NCBI GenBank assembly: GCA_015068065.1
Contig: SVLE01000012.1
Location: 1 to 41,428, forward strand
Reading direction: 5' to 3'
Source of the DNA: Oscillospiraceae bacterium
Lineage (GTDB): Bacteria > Bacillota > Clostridia > Oscillospirales > Oscillospiraceae
DNA: 41,428 bases
In this document: piece after piece, positions 1-6,791 of the stretch
Layout: each line of letters begins with the position of its first letter
How positions within the stretch are numbered: the stretch's first letter is position 1
Position numbers and translations under genes: made by a program
The notes under the pieces: generated by a model
The model's input: only the letters and a program-made list of their open reading frames with translations
What the model was told of the DNA's origin: nothing
Databases searched by the model: none

Positions 1-2412
1 CAGACGGGCGAAGGGATCGCTCTCGTAGATCTTGTTGGCGTAGTAAGCATCCAGGAACTTGCCGGCGTCGTCGCGGGAGAAGCCGAAGGTCATCTGGGTC
101 AGGTCGTTGGTGCCGAAGGAGAAGAAGGCAGCCTCCTTGGCGATCTCGTCGGCGGTCAGAGCCGCGCGGGGGATCTCGATCATGGTACCGACCATGTATT
201 TCATGTCGGAACCGGCGGCAGCGATCAGCTCGTCAGCGGTGTCGGTGACGACCTTCTTCACGAAGGCCAGCTCCTTGATCTCGCCAACCAGGGGAATCAT
301 GATCTCGGGAACCATGTTCCAGTCGGCATGACGGGCCTGAACGGCCAGAGCAGCCTTGATAACGGCGCGGGTCTGCATGGCAGCGATCTCGGGATAGGTG
401 ACAGACAGACGGCAGCCGCGGTGACCCATCATGGGGTTGAACTCGTGCAGGCCGGAGATGATGGCCTTGATGTCGGCAACGGACTTGCCCATGGTCTTGG
501 CCAGATCAGCGATATCGGCCTCGTCGGTGGGCACGAACTCGTGCAGGGGGGGATCCAGGAAGCGGATGGTCATGGGACGGCCCTCGAGAGCCTCGTACAT
601 GGCCTCGAAGTCACCCTGCTGCATGGGCTCCAGCTTGGCCAGAGCCTTCTCGCGCTGCTCCACGGTGTCGGAGCAGATCATCTCGCGGATGGCGGGGATA
701 CGGTCAGCCTCGAAGAACATATGCTCGGTACGGCACAGACCGATGCCCTCAGCGCCGAACTTCACGGCCTGAGCGGTGTCGCGGGGGTTGTCGGCGTTGG
801 TGCGGACCTTCAGGCGGCGGAACTGGTCAGCCCAAGCCATGATGCGGCCAAACTCGCCGGAAATGGAAGCGTCAACGGTGGGAATAGCCTCGCCGTAGAT
901 ATTACCGGTGGAGCCGTCCAGGCTCATCCAGTCGCCCTCAACGTAGGTGCGGCCGGCCAGCTCGAACTTCTTGTTCTCCTCATCCATCTTGATGGCGCCG
1001 CAGCCGGACACGCAGCAGGTGCCCATGCCGCGGGCAACGACAGCGGCGTGAGAGGTCATACCGCCGCGCACGGTCAGGATGCCCTGAGCGGCGACCATGC
1101 CCTCGATATCCTCGGGAGAGGTCTCCAGACGGACCAGCAGCACCTTCTCACCGCGCTCGGCCCACTCCTTGGCGTCCTCAGCGGTGAAGACGATCTTACC
1201 GCAGGCAGCGCCGGGAGAGGCGGGCAGGGCGGAAGCCACGGGGGTGGCCTTCTTCAGAGCAGCGGGGTCGAACTGGGGGTGCAGCAGGGTGTCCAGGTTG
1301 CGGGGGTCGATCATGGACACGGCCTTCTTCTCGTCGATCATGCCCTCGTCCACCAGGTCGCAGGCGATCTTCAGAGCGGCAGCGGCGGTACGCTTGCCGT
1401 TACGGGTCTGCAGCATGTAGAGCTTGCCGTTCTCAACGGTGAACTCCATATCCTGCATATCGCGGTAGTGATTCTCCAGAATGCCGCACACCTCGACGAA
1501 CTGGGCGTAGGCCTCGGGGAACTTCTGCTCCATCTCCTGAATGGGCATGGGGGTACGCACGCCGGCGACCACGTCCTCGCCCTGAGCGTTGGTCAGGAAC
1601 TCGCCCATCAGCTTCTTCTCGCCGGTGGCGGGGTTACGGGTAAAGGCAACGCCGGTGCCGCAGTCATCGCCCATGTTGCCGAAGGCCATGGACTGCACGT
1701 TGACGGCGGTGCCCCAGGAACCGGGGATGTCGTTCATGCGGCGGTAGATGATGGCGCGGGGGTTGTTCCAGGAACGGAACACGGCCTTGACGGCGCCCAT
1801 GAGCTGCTCCTTGGGGTCGGCGGGGAAGTCGGAGCCGATCTTGGACTTGTACTCAGCCTTGAACTGCTCGGCCAGCTCCTTCAGGTCGTCGGCGGTCAGC
1901 TCCACGTCCTGAGTGACGCCGCGCTTCTCCTTCATCTCGTCGATGAGCTCCTCGAAGTACTTCTTGCCGACCTCCATAACGACGTCGGAGTACATCTGGA
2001 TAAAGCGGCGGTAGCAGTCGTAAGCCCAACGGGGGTTGCCGGACTTCTTGGCAATGACCTCAACGACCTGCTCGTTCAGGCCCAGGTTCAGGATGGTATC
2101 CATCATGCCGGGCATGGAGGCGCGGGCGCCGGAACGCACGGAAACCAGCAGGGGGTTCTCCAGATCGCCGAACTTCTTGCCGGTGATCTCCTCCAGCTTG
2201 ACGATGTACTCCATGATCTGAGCCTGGATCTCGTCGTTGATCTTCTCGCCGTCCTCATAATACTGGGTGCAGGCCTCGGTGGAGATGGTGAATCCCTGGG
2301 GAACGGGCATGCCCAGACCGGTCATTTCGGCCAGATTGGCGCCCTTGCCGCCCAGCAGCTCACGCATGGAACCATTGCCCTCGGAGAAAAGGTACAGATA
2401 CTTGTGTGCCAT
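1..2412 (-). CDS. ppdK: Pyruvate, phosphate dikinase (3' end beyond window)
   Basis: Interconverts pyruvate, ATP and phosphate with phosphoenolpyruvate, AMP and pyrophosphate in the cytoplasm; many anaerobes use it as a pyrophosphate-linked glycolytic step. The ORF track omits it because the frame is open at the left edge; I read it by reverse-complementing. It starts MAHKYLYLFSEGNGSMREL, has the N-terminal ATP-grasp domain, then the swivelling phosphohistidine motif GGMTSHAAVVARG. The histidine falls at residue 455, the number known for the Clostridium symbiosum enzyme, which supports the chosen ATG. The PEP/pyruvate barrel follows, with EIPRA and FGTNDLTQ. About 804 of the usual roughly 875 residues are present; the C-terminal catalytic cysteine region lies outside the window. 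An AAAGGA ribosome site precedes the ATG, and the leader is long and structured. Confidence 0.97.
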   Translation of the reverse strand, partial: MAHKYLYLFSEGNGSMRELLGGKGANLAEMTGLGMPVPQGFTISTEACTQYYEDGEKINDEIQAQIMEYIVKLEEITGKKFGDLENPLLVSVRSGARASMPGMMDTILNLGLNEQVVEVIAKKSGNPRWAYDCYRRFIQMYSDVVMEVGKKYFEELIDEMKEKRGVTQDVELTADDLKELAEQFKAEYKSKIGSDFPADPKEQLMGAVKAVFRSWNNPRAIIYRRMNDIPGSWGTAVNVQSMAFGNMGDDCGTGVAFTRNPATGEKKLMGEFLTNAQGEDVVAGVRTPMPIQEMEQKFPEAYAQFVEVCGILENHYRDMQDMEFTVENGKLYMLQTRNGKRTAAAALKIACDLVDEGMIDEKKAVSMIDPRNLDTLLHPQFDPAALKKATPVASALPASPGAACGKIVFTAEDAKEWAERGEKVLLVRLETSPEDIEGMVAAQGILTVRGGMTSHAAVVARGMGTCCVSGCGAIKMDEENKKFELAGRTYVEGDWMSLDGSTGNIYGEAIPTVDASISGEFGRIMAWADQFRRLKVRTNADNPRDTAQAVKFGAEGIGLCRTEHMFFEADRIPAIREMICSDTVEQREKALAKLEPMQQGDFEAMYEALEGRPMTIRFLDPPLHEFVPTDEADIADLAKTMGKSVADIKAIISGLHEFNPMMGHRGCRLSVTYPEIAAMQTRAVIKAALAVQARHADWNMVPEIMIPLVGEIKELAFVKKVVTDTADELIAAAGSDMKYMVGTMIEIPRAALTADEIAKEAAFFSFGTNDLTQMTFGFSRDDAGKFLDAYYANKIYESDPFARL

Positions 2413-2441
2413 TGTACGAATCATTCCTTTCTTATTCTTTG

Positions 2442-2510
2442 AATACGCATCTGAAAAACCCACCGCCCCGGGCGCCGCGCCCTTGCGGCGGCTCTTTTCA
2501 GATGCGTATT
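2442..2510 (-). repeat. Long inverted repeat in the ppdK 5' leader
   Basis: Two perfect 16-base arms, AATACGCATCTGAAAA (2442-2457) and its complement (2495-2510), enclose a very GC-rich interior that can itself fold (CCGCC/GGCGG). Read on the minus strand the inner hairpin is followed by TTTTT, so it resembles an attenuator. Two smaller dyads lie upstream in the same leader: GGCGG/CCGCC at about 2514-2528 and GGGCTACGCCC at about 2550-2560. The large stem ends about 20 bases before the ppdK ribosome site. Regulation is an inference; it could instead be an inserted palindromic repeat. Confidence 0.6.
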
Positions 2511-2585
2511 ACCGGCGGCTTGTCCGCCGTTGTTTTGCTTCCTTATTGCAGGGCGTAGCCCTCCGATAATAAAACTTGCGCAGAT

Positions 2586-2614
2586 ATTATATCCGTTTGC
2601 AGGAAATATTGCAA
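2586..2614 (-). promoter_or_regulatory. Sigma-A type promoter for ppdK
   Basis: On the minus strand a -35 TTGCAA and a perfect -10 TATAAT are separated by 17 bases. The predicted transcript has a leader of roughly 165 bases that includes the inverted repeat at 2442-2510. Confidence 0.6.
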
Positions 2615-2664
2615 CCGCTATTAAACCGATTTTACATTATTTTTTTCTTTTTTCATGGTCAAAT

Positions 2665-3168
2665 TCACCATTCGACCCCCTTGCGGGCCTCTATCCCCCG
2701 GTCAAAGGGATGCTTTTCTTTCTCCATCCGGGTCACATAGTCGGCCCGGGCCAGCAGTTCCCGCTGTCCTCTGCGGCCGGTGAGCACCACTTCTCCTGAA
2801 AAGCGGTCCAGCAGGGCCAGCACTGCCTCAAGGTCCACAAGGCCGCAGTCAACGGCATCACATAGCTCGTCCAGCACCATAAGTTCTGTCCGGGGAGCAA
2901 GTGCAACCAATCGAGCCATCATATCCACATACCGCGCCCGTTCCTCCTCCCGCTGCTGTTCGGTCAGCTGAAAGGTAAAGGGCAAACAGTCCGGCAGGGG
3001 CAGCAGTTCCACACCCGCCAGACCTTCCAGCGCAAGCCGTTCTCCGCTGTCCTCACACTTCAGAAACTGGGCGATCACCACCCGTTTCCCCCGCCCTGCC
3101 ATACGCAGAGCAAGGCCCATGGCGGCCGTGGTTTTCCCTTTTCCGTCGCCGTGATAGATGTGCAGCAT
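2665..3168 (-). CDS. Cob(I)yrinic acid a,c-diamide / corrinoid adenosyltransferase
   Basis: Transfers the adenosyl group of ATP to the reduced cobalt of corrinoids, the step that makes adenosylcobalamin coenzyme. The 167-residue product matches the CobA/BtuR family in length and layout: a P-loop GDGKGKTTA at residues 7-15 right after the start, the family LDELCDA segment in mid-protein, and the C-terminal LTGR...ADYVTRMEKEKHPFDRGI...KGVEW block. The ATG follows a GAGGTGAT ribosome site. It stands alone: a terminator lies between it and the upstream ftsH group, and ppdK downstream has its own promoter. No other cobalamin genes are in the window, so it may serve salvage; that is an inference. 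Confidence 0.92.
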   Translation of the reverse strand: MLHIYHGDGKGKTTAAMGLALRMAGRGKRVVIAQFLKCEDSGERLALEGLAGVELLPLPDCLPFTFQLTEQQREEERARYVDMMARLVALAPRTELMVLDELCDAVDCGLVDLEAVLALLDRFSGEVVLTGRRGQRELLARADYVTRMEKEKHPFDRGIEARKGVEW

Positions 3169-3185
3169 ACGATCACCTCATTTTT

Positions 3186-3194
3186 ATTGTATCA
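3186..3194 (-). promoter_or_regulatory. Extended -10 promoter for the corrinoid adenosyltransferase
   Basis: The minus strand reads TGATACAAT, a TGn-extended -10, about 18 bases before the start codon, so the leader would be very short. No good -35 is visible. Confidence 0.35.
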
Positions 3195-3218
3195 TTCTTT
3201 TCCCGCCGGGTACAGAAC

Positions 3219-3252
3219 AAAAACGGTGCTTTCTCACGAAAGCACCGTTTTT
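3219..3252 (-). terminator. Intrinsic terminator after ftsH-DUF1294
   Basis: A perfect 15-bp stem (AAAAACGGTGCTTTC and its complement) with a four-base loop, ending in TTTTT, begins immediately after the DUF1294 stop codon. Confidence 0.88.
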
Positions 3253-3253
3253 A

Positions 3254-3532
3254 TCACAGTTTATTCATCAGCCATGCCGCCGCCCCAAGCTGTACAGCCA
3301 TCAGGACGGGCAGACCGTATTTGAACTGGCCGTGTCTGGTCTTGTGGTGAAAGGTCTTCATTCCGGCAATAACGCCCACCGTTCCGCCCAGCAGTGCAGC
3401 GGTAAACAGGGTCTTTTCCGGAATACGCCAAGCGCCGCGCTTGGCCTTCCACTTATCCAGTCCCATGAGCAGAAAACCCGCCGCATTTATGGCCGCCAGC
3501 CACAGCAAAACCGTCTGGGGCAGCTCATTCAT
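3254..3532 (-). CDS. DUF1294 small membrane protein
   Basis: Function unknown. The 92-residue product has the DUF1294 pattern: a hydrophobic N-terminal segment, then GLDKWKAKRGAWRIPE, a second hydrophobic stretch (TLFTAALLGGTVGVIAGM), FHHKTRH, and a C-terminal hydrophobic segment. It is therefore probably a small integral membrane protein with three helices. The ORF track starts 26 codons further upstream, but the internal ATG (MNELPQ) overlaps the last 8 bases of ftsH and fits translational coupling; the upstream extension would lie inside ftsH and is proline/arginine-rich. It shares a transcript with ftsH and ends at a strong terminator. Confidence 0.8.
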   Translation of the reverse strand: MNELPQTVLLWLAAINAAGFLLMGLDKWKAKRGAWRIPEKTLFTAALLGGTVGVIAGMKTFHHKTRHGQFKYGLPVLMAVQLGAAAWLMNKL

Positions 3533-5603
3533 CGCTCTTCTCCTGTTCGGCAGGCTCTTCCGCCCCGGCCTCTGCCCCGGTTTTGGGTTCGGGGGCGGCC
3601 ACAGGCTCACTGACCATGTGGATGTTGCGGGCAGGAGGCTCGATATCCCCGGTCAGTCTGCCCTTGGAACGGGTGGATGCGTAGGCATCCTCCACCAAGG
3701 CAGGGTCCCGCCCCTCAATGATGGCAACCATTTCGCCGCCGGTGATGGTCTCCTTATCCAGCAGGTATTCCACCACCTTGTGCATATCCTTCAGGTTTTC
3801 CTGAATGACCTTGACCGCATCGGCATAGCAGGCGTCCAGAATGACCTTGACTTCCTTGTCCATAGCCGCGGCGGTGTCCTGGGCGCAGTCCAGCCCGTAG
3901 CCGCCGTCCAGATACTGGTTGCGGACGGAGGCCAGTGCCATCATGCCGAACTCCTCGCTCATGCCGAACATGGCCACCATCTTCCGGGCAATGTCGGTGG
4001 CCTCCTGAATATCCTGAGAGGCACCGTTGGTCATGGTGTTCAGCACCACCTGCTCGGCGGCACGGCCGCCCATAGACACGGCGATCTTGGCCATGAGCTC
4101 TTCCTTGGTGCGCAGGTTGGTCTTATCCTCCTCAGGCATGAGCAGGGTATAGCCCAGAGAGCCCTCGGTGTGAGGTACGATGGTGATTTTCTGCACGGGT
4201 TCGGCATTTTTCTGCTTGTAGGCCACCATGGCGTGCCCCACCTCGTGATAGGCCACCAGCTTGCGTTCAAAGGGGGTGAGCACGGAATTTTTCTTCTCGC
4301 TGCCGGCGATGACAAATTCAAAGGAGGCCAGCAGATCTTCCTGATTGACAAAGCGTCGGCCCTGACGCACCGCACGCAGGGCGGCCTCGTTGGCCAGATT
4401 GGCCAGATCCGCACCCACACAGCCCGCCGTGGCAAGGGCGATCTTCTTCAGATCCACATCCTCAGCCAACTTGATCTTGCGGGTATGCACCTGCAGGGTG
4501 GCAAGCCGTCCGGCCAGATTGGGACGATCAATGGTAATGCGCCGGTCAAAGCGGCCGGGACGCAGCAGAGCGCTGTCCAGTACTTCGGGCCGGTTGGTGG
4601 CGGCCAGAACGATGACGCCCTTGGTGGGGTCAAAGCCGTCCAGTTCCGCCAACAGCTGGTTCAGGGTCTGCTCCCGCTCGTCATTGCCGCCCATGCGGTT
4701 GTCACGGGATTTACCGATGGTGTCGATCTCATCGATAAAGATGATACAGGGAGCCATCTTGGCCGCCTCTTTAAACAAGTCACGCACACGGCTGGCACCC
4801 ACGCCCACGAACATCTCCACGAAGTCGGAACCGCTGATGGAGAAGAAGGGAACTCCCGCCTCACCGGCCACAGCCTTGGCCAGCAGGGTCTTACCAGTAC
4901 CCGGAGGGCCCACCAGCAGCGCGCCCTTAGGCAGCTTGGCGCCAATTTCGGTGTATTTGCCGGGATTGTGGAGAATGTCGATGATCTCCTGCAGGGACTC
5001 CTTGGCCTCGTCCTGCCCGGCCACATCGGCAAAGGTGACTCCGGTGGACTTTTCCACATAGACCTTGGCGTTGGCCTTACCCACGCCGCCGATACCGCCC
5101 ATGCCGCCGCCCTTGCTCATGCTGCGCATGAGGAAGAAGAACAGGGCCACCATGACCACCATGGGCAGGAAACTGAGCAGCACGTCAAACACAGAGATGC
5201 CCTCTGCCTCGTCGCTGCCGTACCCCACGTCATGCGCTTCCAGCAGCAGGATCAGTTCCGGGTCATACTGGGGAAGAACAGGAGAATAATACTCCACTTC
5301 GATCCCCTCTTTGCCCAGAATGGAGATGAGGGTGTTCTCTTTCTCGTTCTCCTCCCCCAGATCCACCGTTACACCCTCTTTCAGGGTGATGGTGTAGCGG
5401 GTGGGCCCCATGTGGACATACTCCACTTTATCCTCCTCTACCCACGTGCGGAAGGTAGAGTAGTCCACCTGCACACTGTTGGCATCGGAAAACATGGCAG
5501 TGCAGCTGTTGAATATCAGGGCCAGAAACAGCGCCCAGCCCACGATATTTATGATGCCGACGATCTTCGGCTTGTTTCCGTTTCCTTTTTTCTGCGGTCT
5601 CAT
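3525..5603 (-). CDS. ftsH: ATP-dependent zinc metalloprotease FtsH
   Basis: Membrane-anchored AAA+ protease that unfolds and degrades misassembled membrane proteins and short-lived regulators. The 692-residue product has a TM helix at about 14-35, an extracytoplasmic segment of about 100 residues, a second TM at about 139-160, Walker A GPPGTGKT at 232-239, Walker B IIFIDEID, the second region of homology ending in LLRPGRFDRRI, and the zinc-binding HEVGH at 453-457. The C-terminal tail is acidic and rich in Glu, Ala and Pro. An AGGAGG site precedes the ATG, and a promoter is visible upstream. It is divergent from rlmB. The usual tilS or hpt neighbours are absent. Confidence 0.97.
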   Translation of the reverse strand: MRPQKKGNGNKPKIVGIINIVGWALFLALIFNSCTAMFSDANSVQVDYSTFRTWVEEDKVEYVHMGPTRYTITLKEGVTVDLGEENEKENTLISILGKEGIEVEYYSPVLPQYDPELILLLEAHDVGYGSDEAEGISVFDVLLSFLPMVVMVALFFFLMRSMSKGGGMGGIGGVGKANAKVYVEKSTGVTFADVAGQDEAKESLQEIIDILHNPGKYTEIGAKLPKGALLVGPPGTGKTLLAKAVAGEAGVPFFSISGSDFVEMFVGVGASRVRDLFKEAAKMAPCIIFIDEIDTIGKSRDNRMGGNDEREQTLNQLLAELDGFDPTKGVIVLAATNRPEVLDSALLRPGRFDRRITIDRPNLAGRLATLQVHTRKIKLAEDVDLKKIALATAGCVGADLANLANEAALRAVRQGRRFVNQEDLLASFEFVIAGSEKKNSVLTPFERKLVAYHEVGHAMVAYKQKNAEPVQKITIVPHTEGSLGYTLLMPEEDKTNLRTKEELMAKIAVSMGGRAAEQVVLNTMTNGASQDIQEATDIARKMVAMFGMSEEFGMMALASVRNQYLDGGYGLDCAQDTAAAMDKEVKVILDACYADAVKVIQENLKDMHKVVEYLLDKETITGGEMVAIIEGRDPALVEDAYASTRSKGRLTGDIEPPARNIHMVSEPVAAPEPKTGAEAGAEEPAEQEKSDE

Positions 5604-5675
5604 ACCCGGCAGTTCCTCCTGTTATTTCTCTTCTGCACCGAAGCCGGCGCAGTCCTTCTTTTTGATATTGTGTGC

Positions 5676-5704
5676 ATCATACCATAGCCGCCGCACAAAT
5701 ACAA
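5676..5704 (-). promoter_or_regulatory. Promoter for ftsH
   Basis: On the minus strand TTGTAT and TATGAT are 17 bases apart, and TGG before the -10 gives a TGn extension. The leader to the ftsH ATG is about 70 bases. Confidence 0.55.
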
Positions 5705-5779
5705 GGAAAGGCAGTGTAAACTTTTTATTAAAACTTCCCCCGCATGGTACATTTTGTACTTTTCCCCCGGCTTGCAGTG

Positions 5780-5788
5780 TGCTATAAT
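5780..5788 (+). promoter_or_regulatory. Extended -10 promoter for rlmB
   Basis: TGCTATAAT is a perfect -10 with a TGn extension, about 53 bases before the rlmB start. A 5-bp dyad, GTACA/TGTAC, lies just upstream at about 5747-5759, in the space between the divergent ftsH and rlmB promoters. Confidence 0.5.
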
Positions 5789-5841
5789 ATATTAACTGTC
5801 TACTCTGCCGCCGTTTCCCGGCGGTATTCCGGAGGTATTCT

Positions 5842-6624
5842 ATGAAAGAACGCACTCCCCTGCGCCGCTCCGCTCCCATCGAAGCGGAAAATGACGGTGT
5901 GATCGAGGGCCGCAATGCCGTAATAGAGGCACTGCGTGCCGGCGTGACCATTGACAAAATTTTTATTATGAAGGGCGAAACTGATGCCACGCTGGGGCAC
6001 ATCGCCTCCTCCGCCCGGGAAAGGGGCATCGTGGTGGTGGACGCCGACCGGCGCAAGCTGGACGGCATGAGCCGCACCCACTCTCATCAGGGCGTGATCG
6101 CTCTGGCCGCCGTGCGGGAATATGCCAGTGTAGAGGATATCCTCAATGCCGCCCGTGAAAAAGGTGAAGCACCTCTGATCGTGGTGTGTGACGAGCTCAG
6201 CGACCCCCACAATCTGGGCGCTGTCATCCGTACCGCTGAGTGTGCCGGTGCACATGGTGTCATCATTCCCAAGCGTCGCTCCGCGGGTCTGACCGCCATT
6301 GTAGGAAAAACTTCCGCCGGCGCGGTGGCCCATCTGCCCGTGGCCCGGGTCCCCAATATCCCCGCTCTGCTCAAGCAACTCAAGCAGGAGGGTGTGTGGG
6401 TGTTCGGCACCGCCGCCGATGCCGACACCACCCTTTACAAGGCTGACCTGAAGGGTCCTGCCGCCATCGTCATTGGAAGCGAGGGGGACGGTATGGGCCG
6501 TTTGGTGGCCGAGAACTGCGATTTCAAGGTCAGTATTCCCATGAAGGGACATATCAACTCCCTGAATGCCTCCGCCGCCGCCGCCATTATGCTCTACGAG
6601 GCGGTTCGGCAGCGGCAACTCTAA
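5842..6624 (+). CDS. rlmB: 23S rRNA (guanosine-2'-O-)-methyltransferase, RlmB/TrmH family
   Basis: SPOUT-class RNA 2'-O-ribose methyltransferase; the RlmB subgroup methylates G2251 of 23S rRNA in the peptidyl-transferase centre. The 260-residue product has an N-terminal substrate-binding domain beginning GRNAVIEALRAG, then the three SPOUT knot motifs: SDPHNLGAVIRTAECAG, IVIGSEGDGMG and the closing IPMKGHINSLNASAAAAI. Start ATG follows GGAGG at seven bases. It is transcribed away from ftsH. In many Firmicutes the homologue sits near cysS and the ribonuclease gene mrnC; neither is seen here. Exact target (rRNA versus tRNA) cannot be fixed from sequence alone. Confidence 0.92.
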   Translation: MKERTPLRRSAPIEAENDGVIEGRNAVIEALRAGVTIDKIFIMKGETDATLGHIASSARERGIVVVDADRRKLDGMSRTHSHQGVIALAAVREYASVEDILNAAREKGEAPLIVVCDELSDPHNLGAVIRTAECAGAHGVIIPKRRSAGLTAIVGKTSAGAVAHLPVARVPNIPALLKQLKQEGVWVFGTAADADTTLYKADLKGPAAIVIGSEGDGMGRLVAENCDFKVSIPMKGHINSLNASAAAAIMLYEAVRQRQL

Positions 6625-6791
6625 GCATTTGAGCCGTAACGAGCCGCGCGGATGAACCGGAGCGAGGGCAAGAAACCGAAGCCGCAATGCGACTGTTTCG
6701 CGCCCGAATTGCAGGCAAGCCGCGCGTCGCGAGCAGGTGAAACGTGATAAGCCTCTCCCCCCAATCAAACGCAATTTTTAAGGAGCCGTAT
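6625..6791 (+). other. GC-rich intergenic stretch between rlmB and the P-type-like gene
   Basis: It holds no convincing gene. It contains a repeated AGCCGCGCG (two direct copies about 80 bases apart) and a possible GCAAT/ATTGC hairpin around TGTTTCGCGCCC. Its composition differs from the neighbouring A/T-richer promoter regions. No clear promoter for the next gene is visible, so read-through from rlmB is possible. It resembles a dispersed intergenic repeat unit, but no second copy is in the window. Confidence 0.4.

Noticed and set aside
328-2442. 704-aa plus-strand ORF
   Set aside because: It is the antisense shadow of ppdK; the minus strand gives a full PPDK with the active-site histidine, and the plus product is low-complexity Gly/Leu/His/Ala-rich.
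3441-5687. 748-aa plus-strand ORF opposite ftsH
   Set aside because: Shadow of ftsH caused by GC-rich codon use; no recognisable domain and His/Gly-rich composition.
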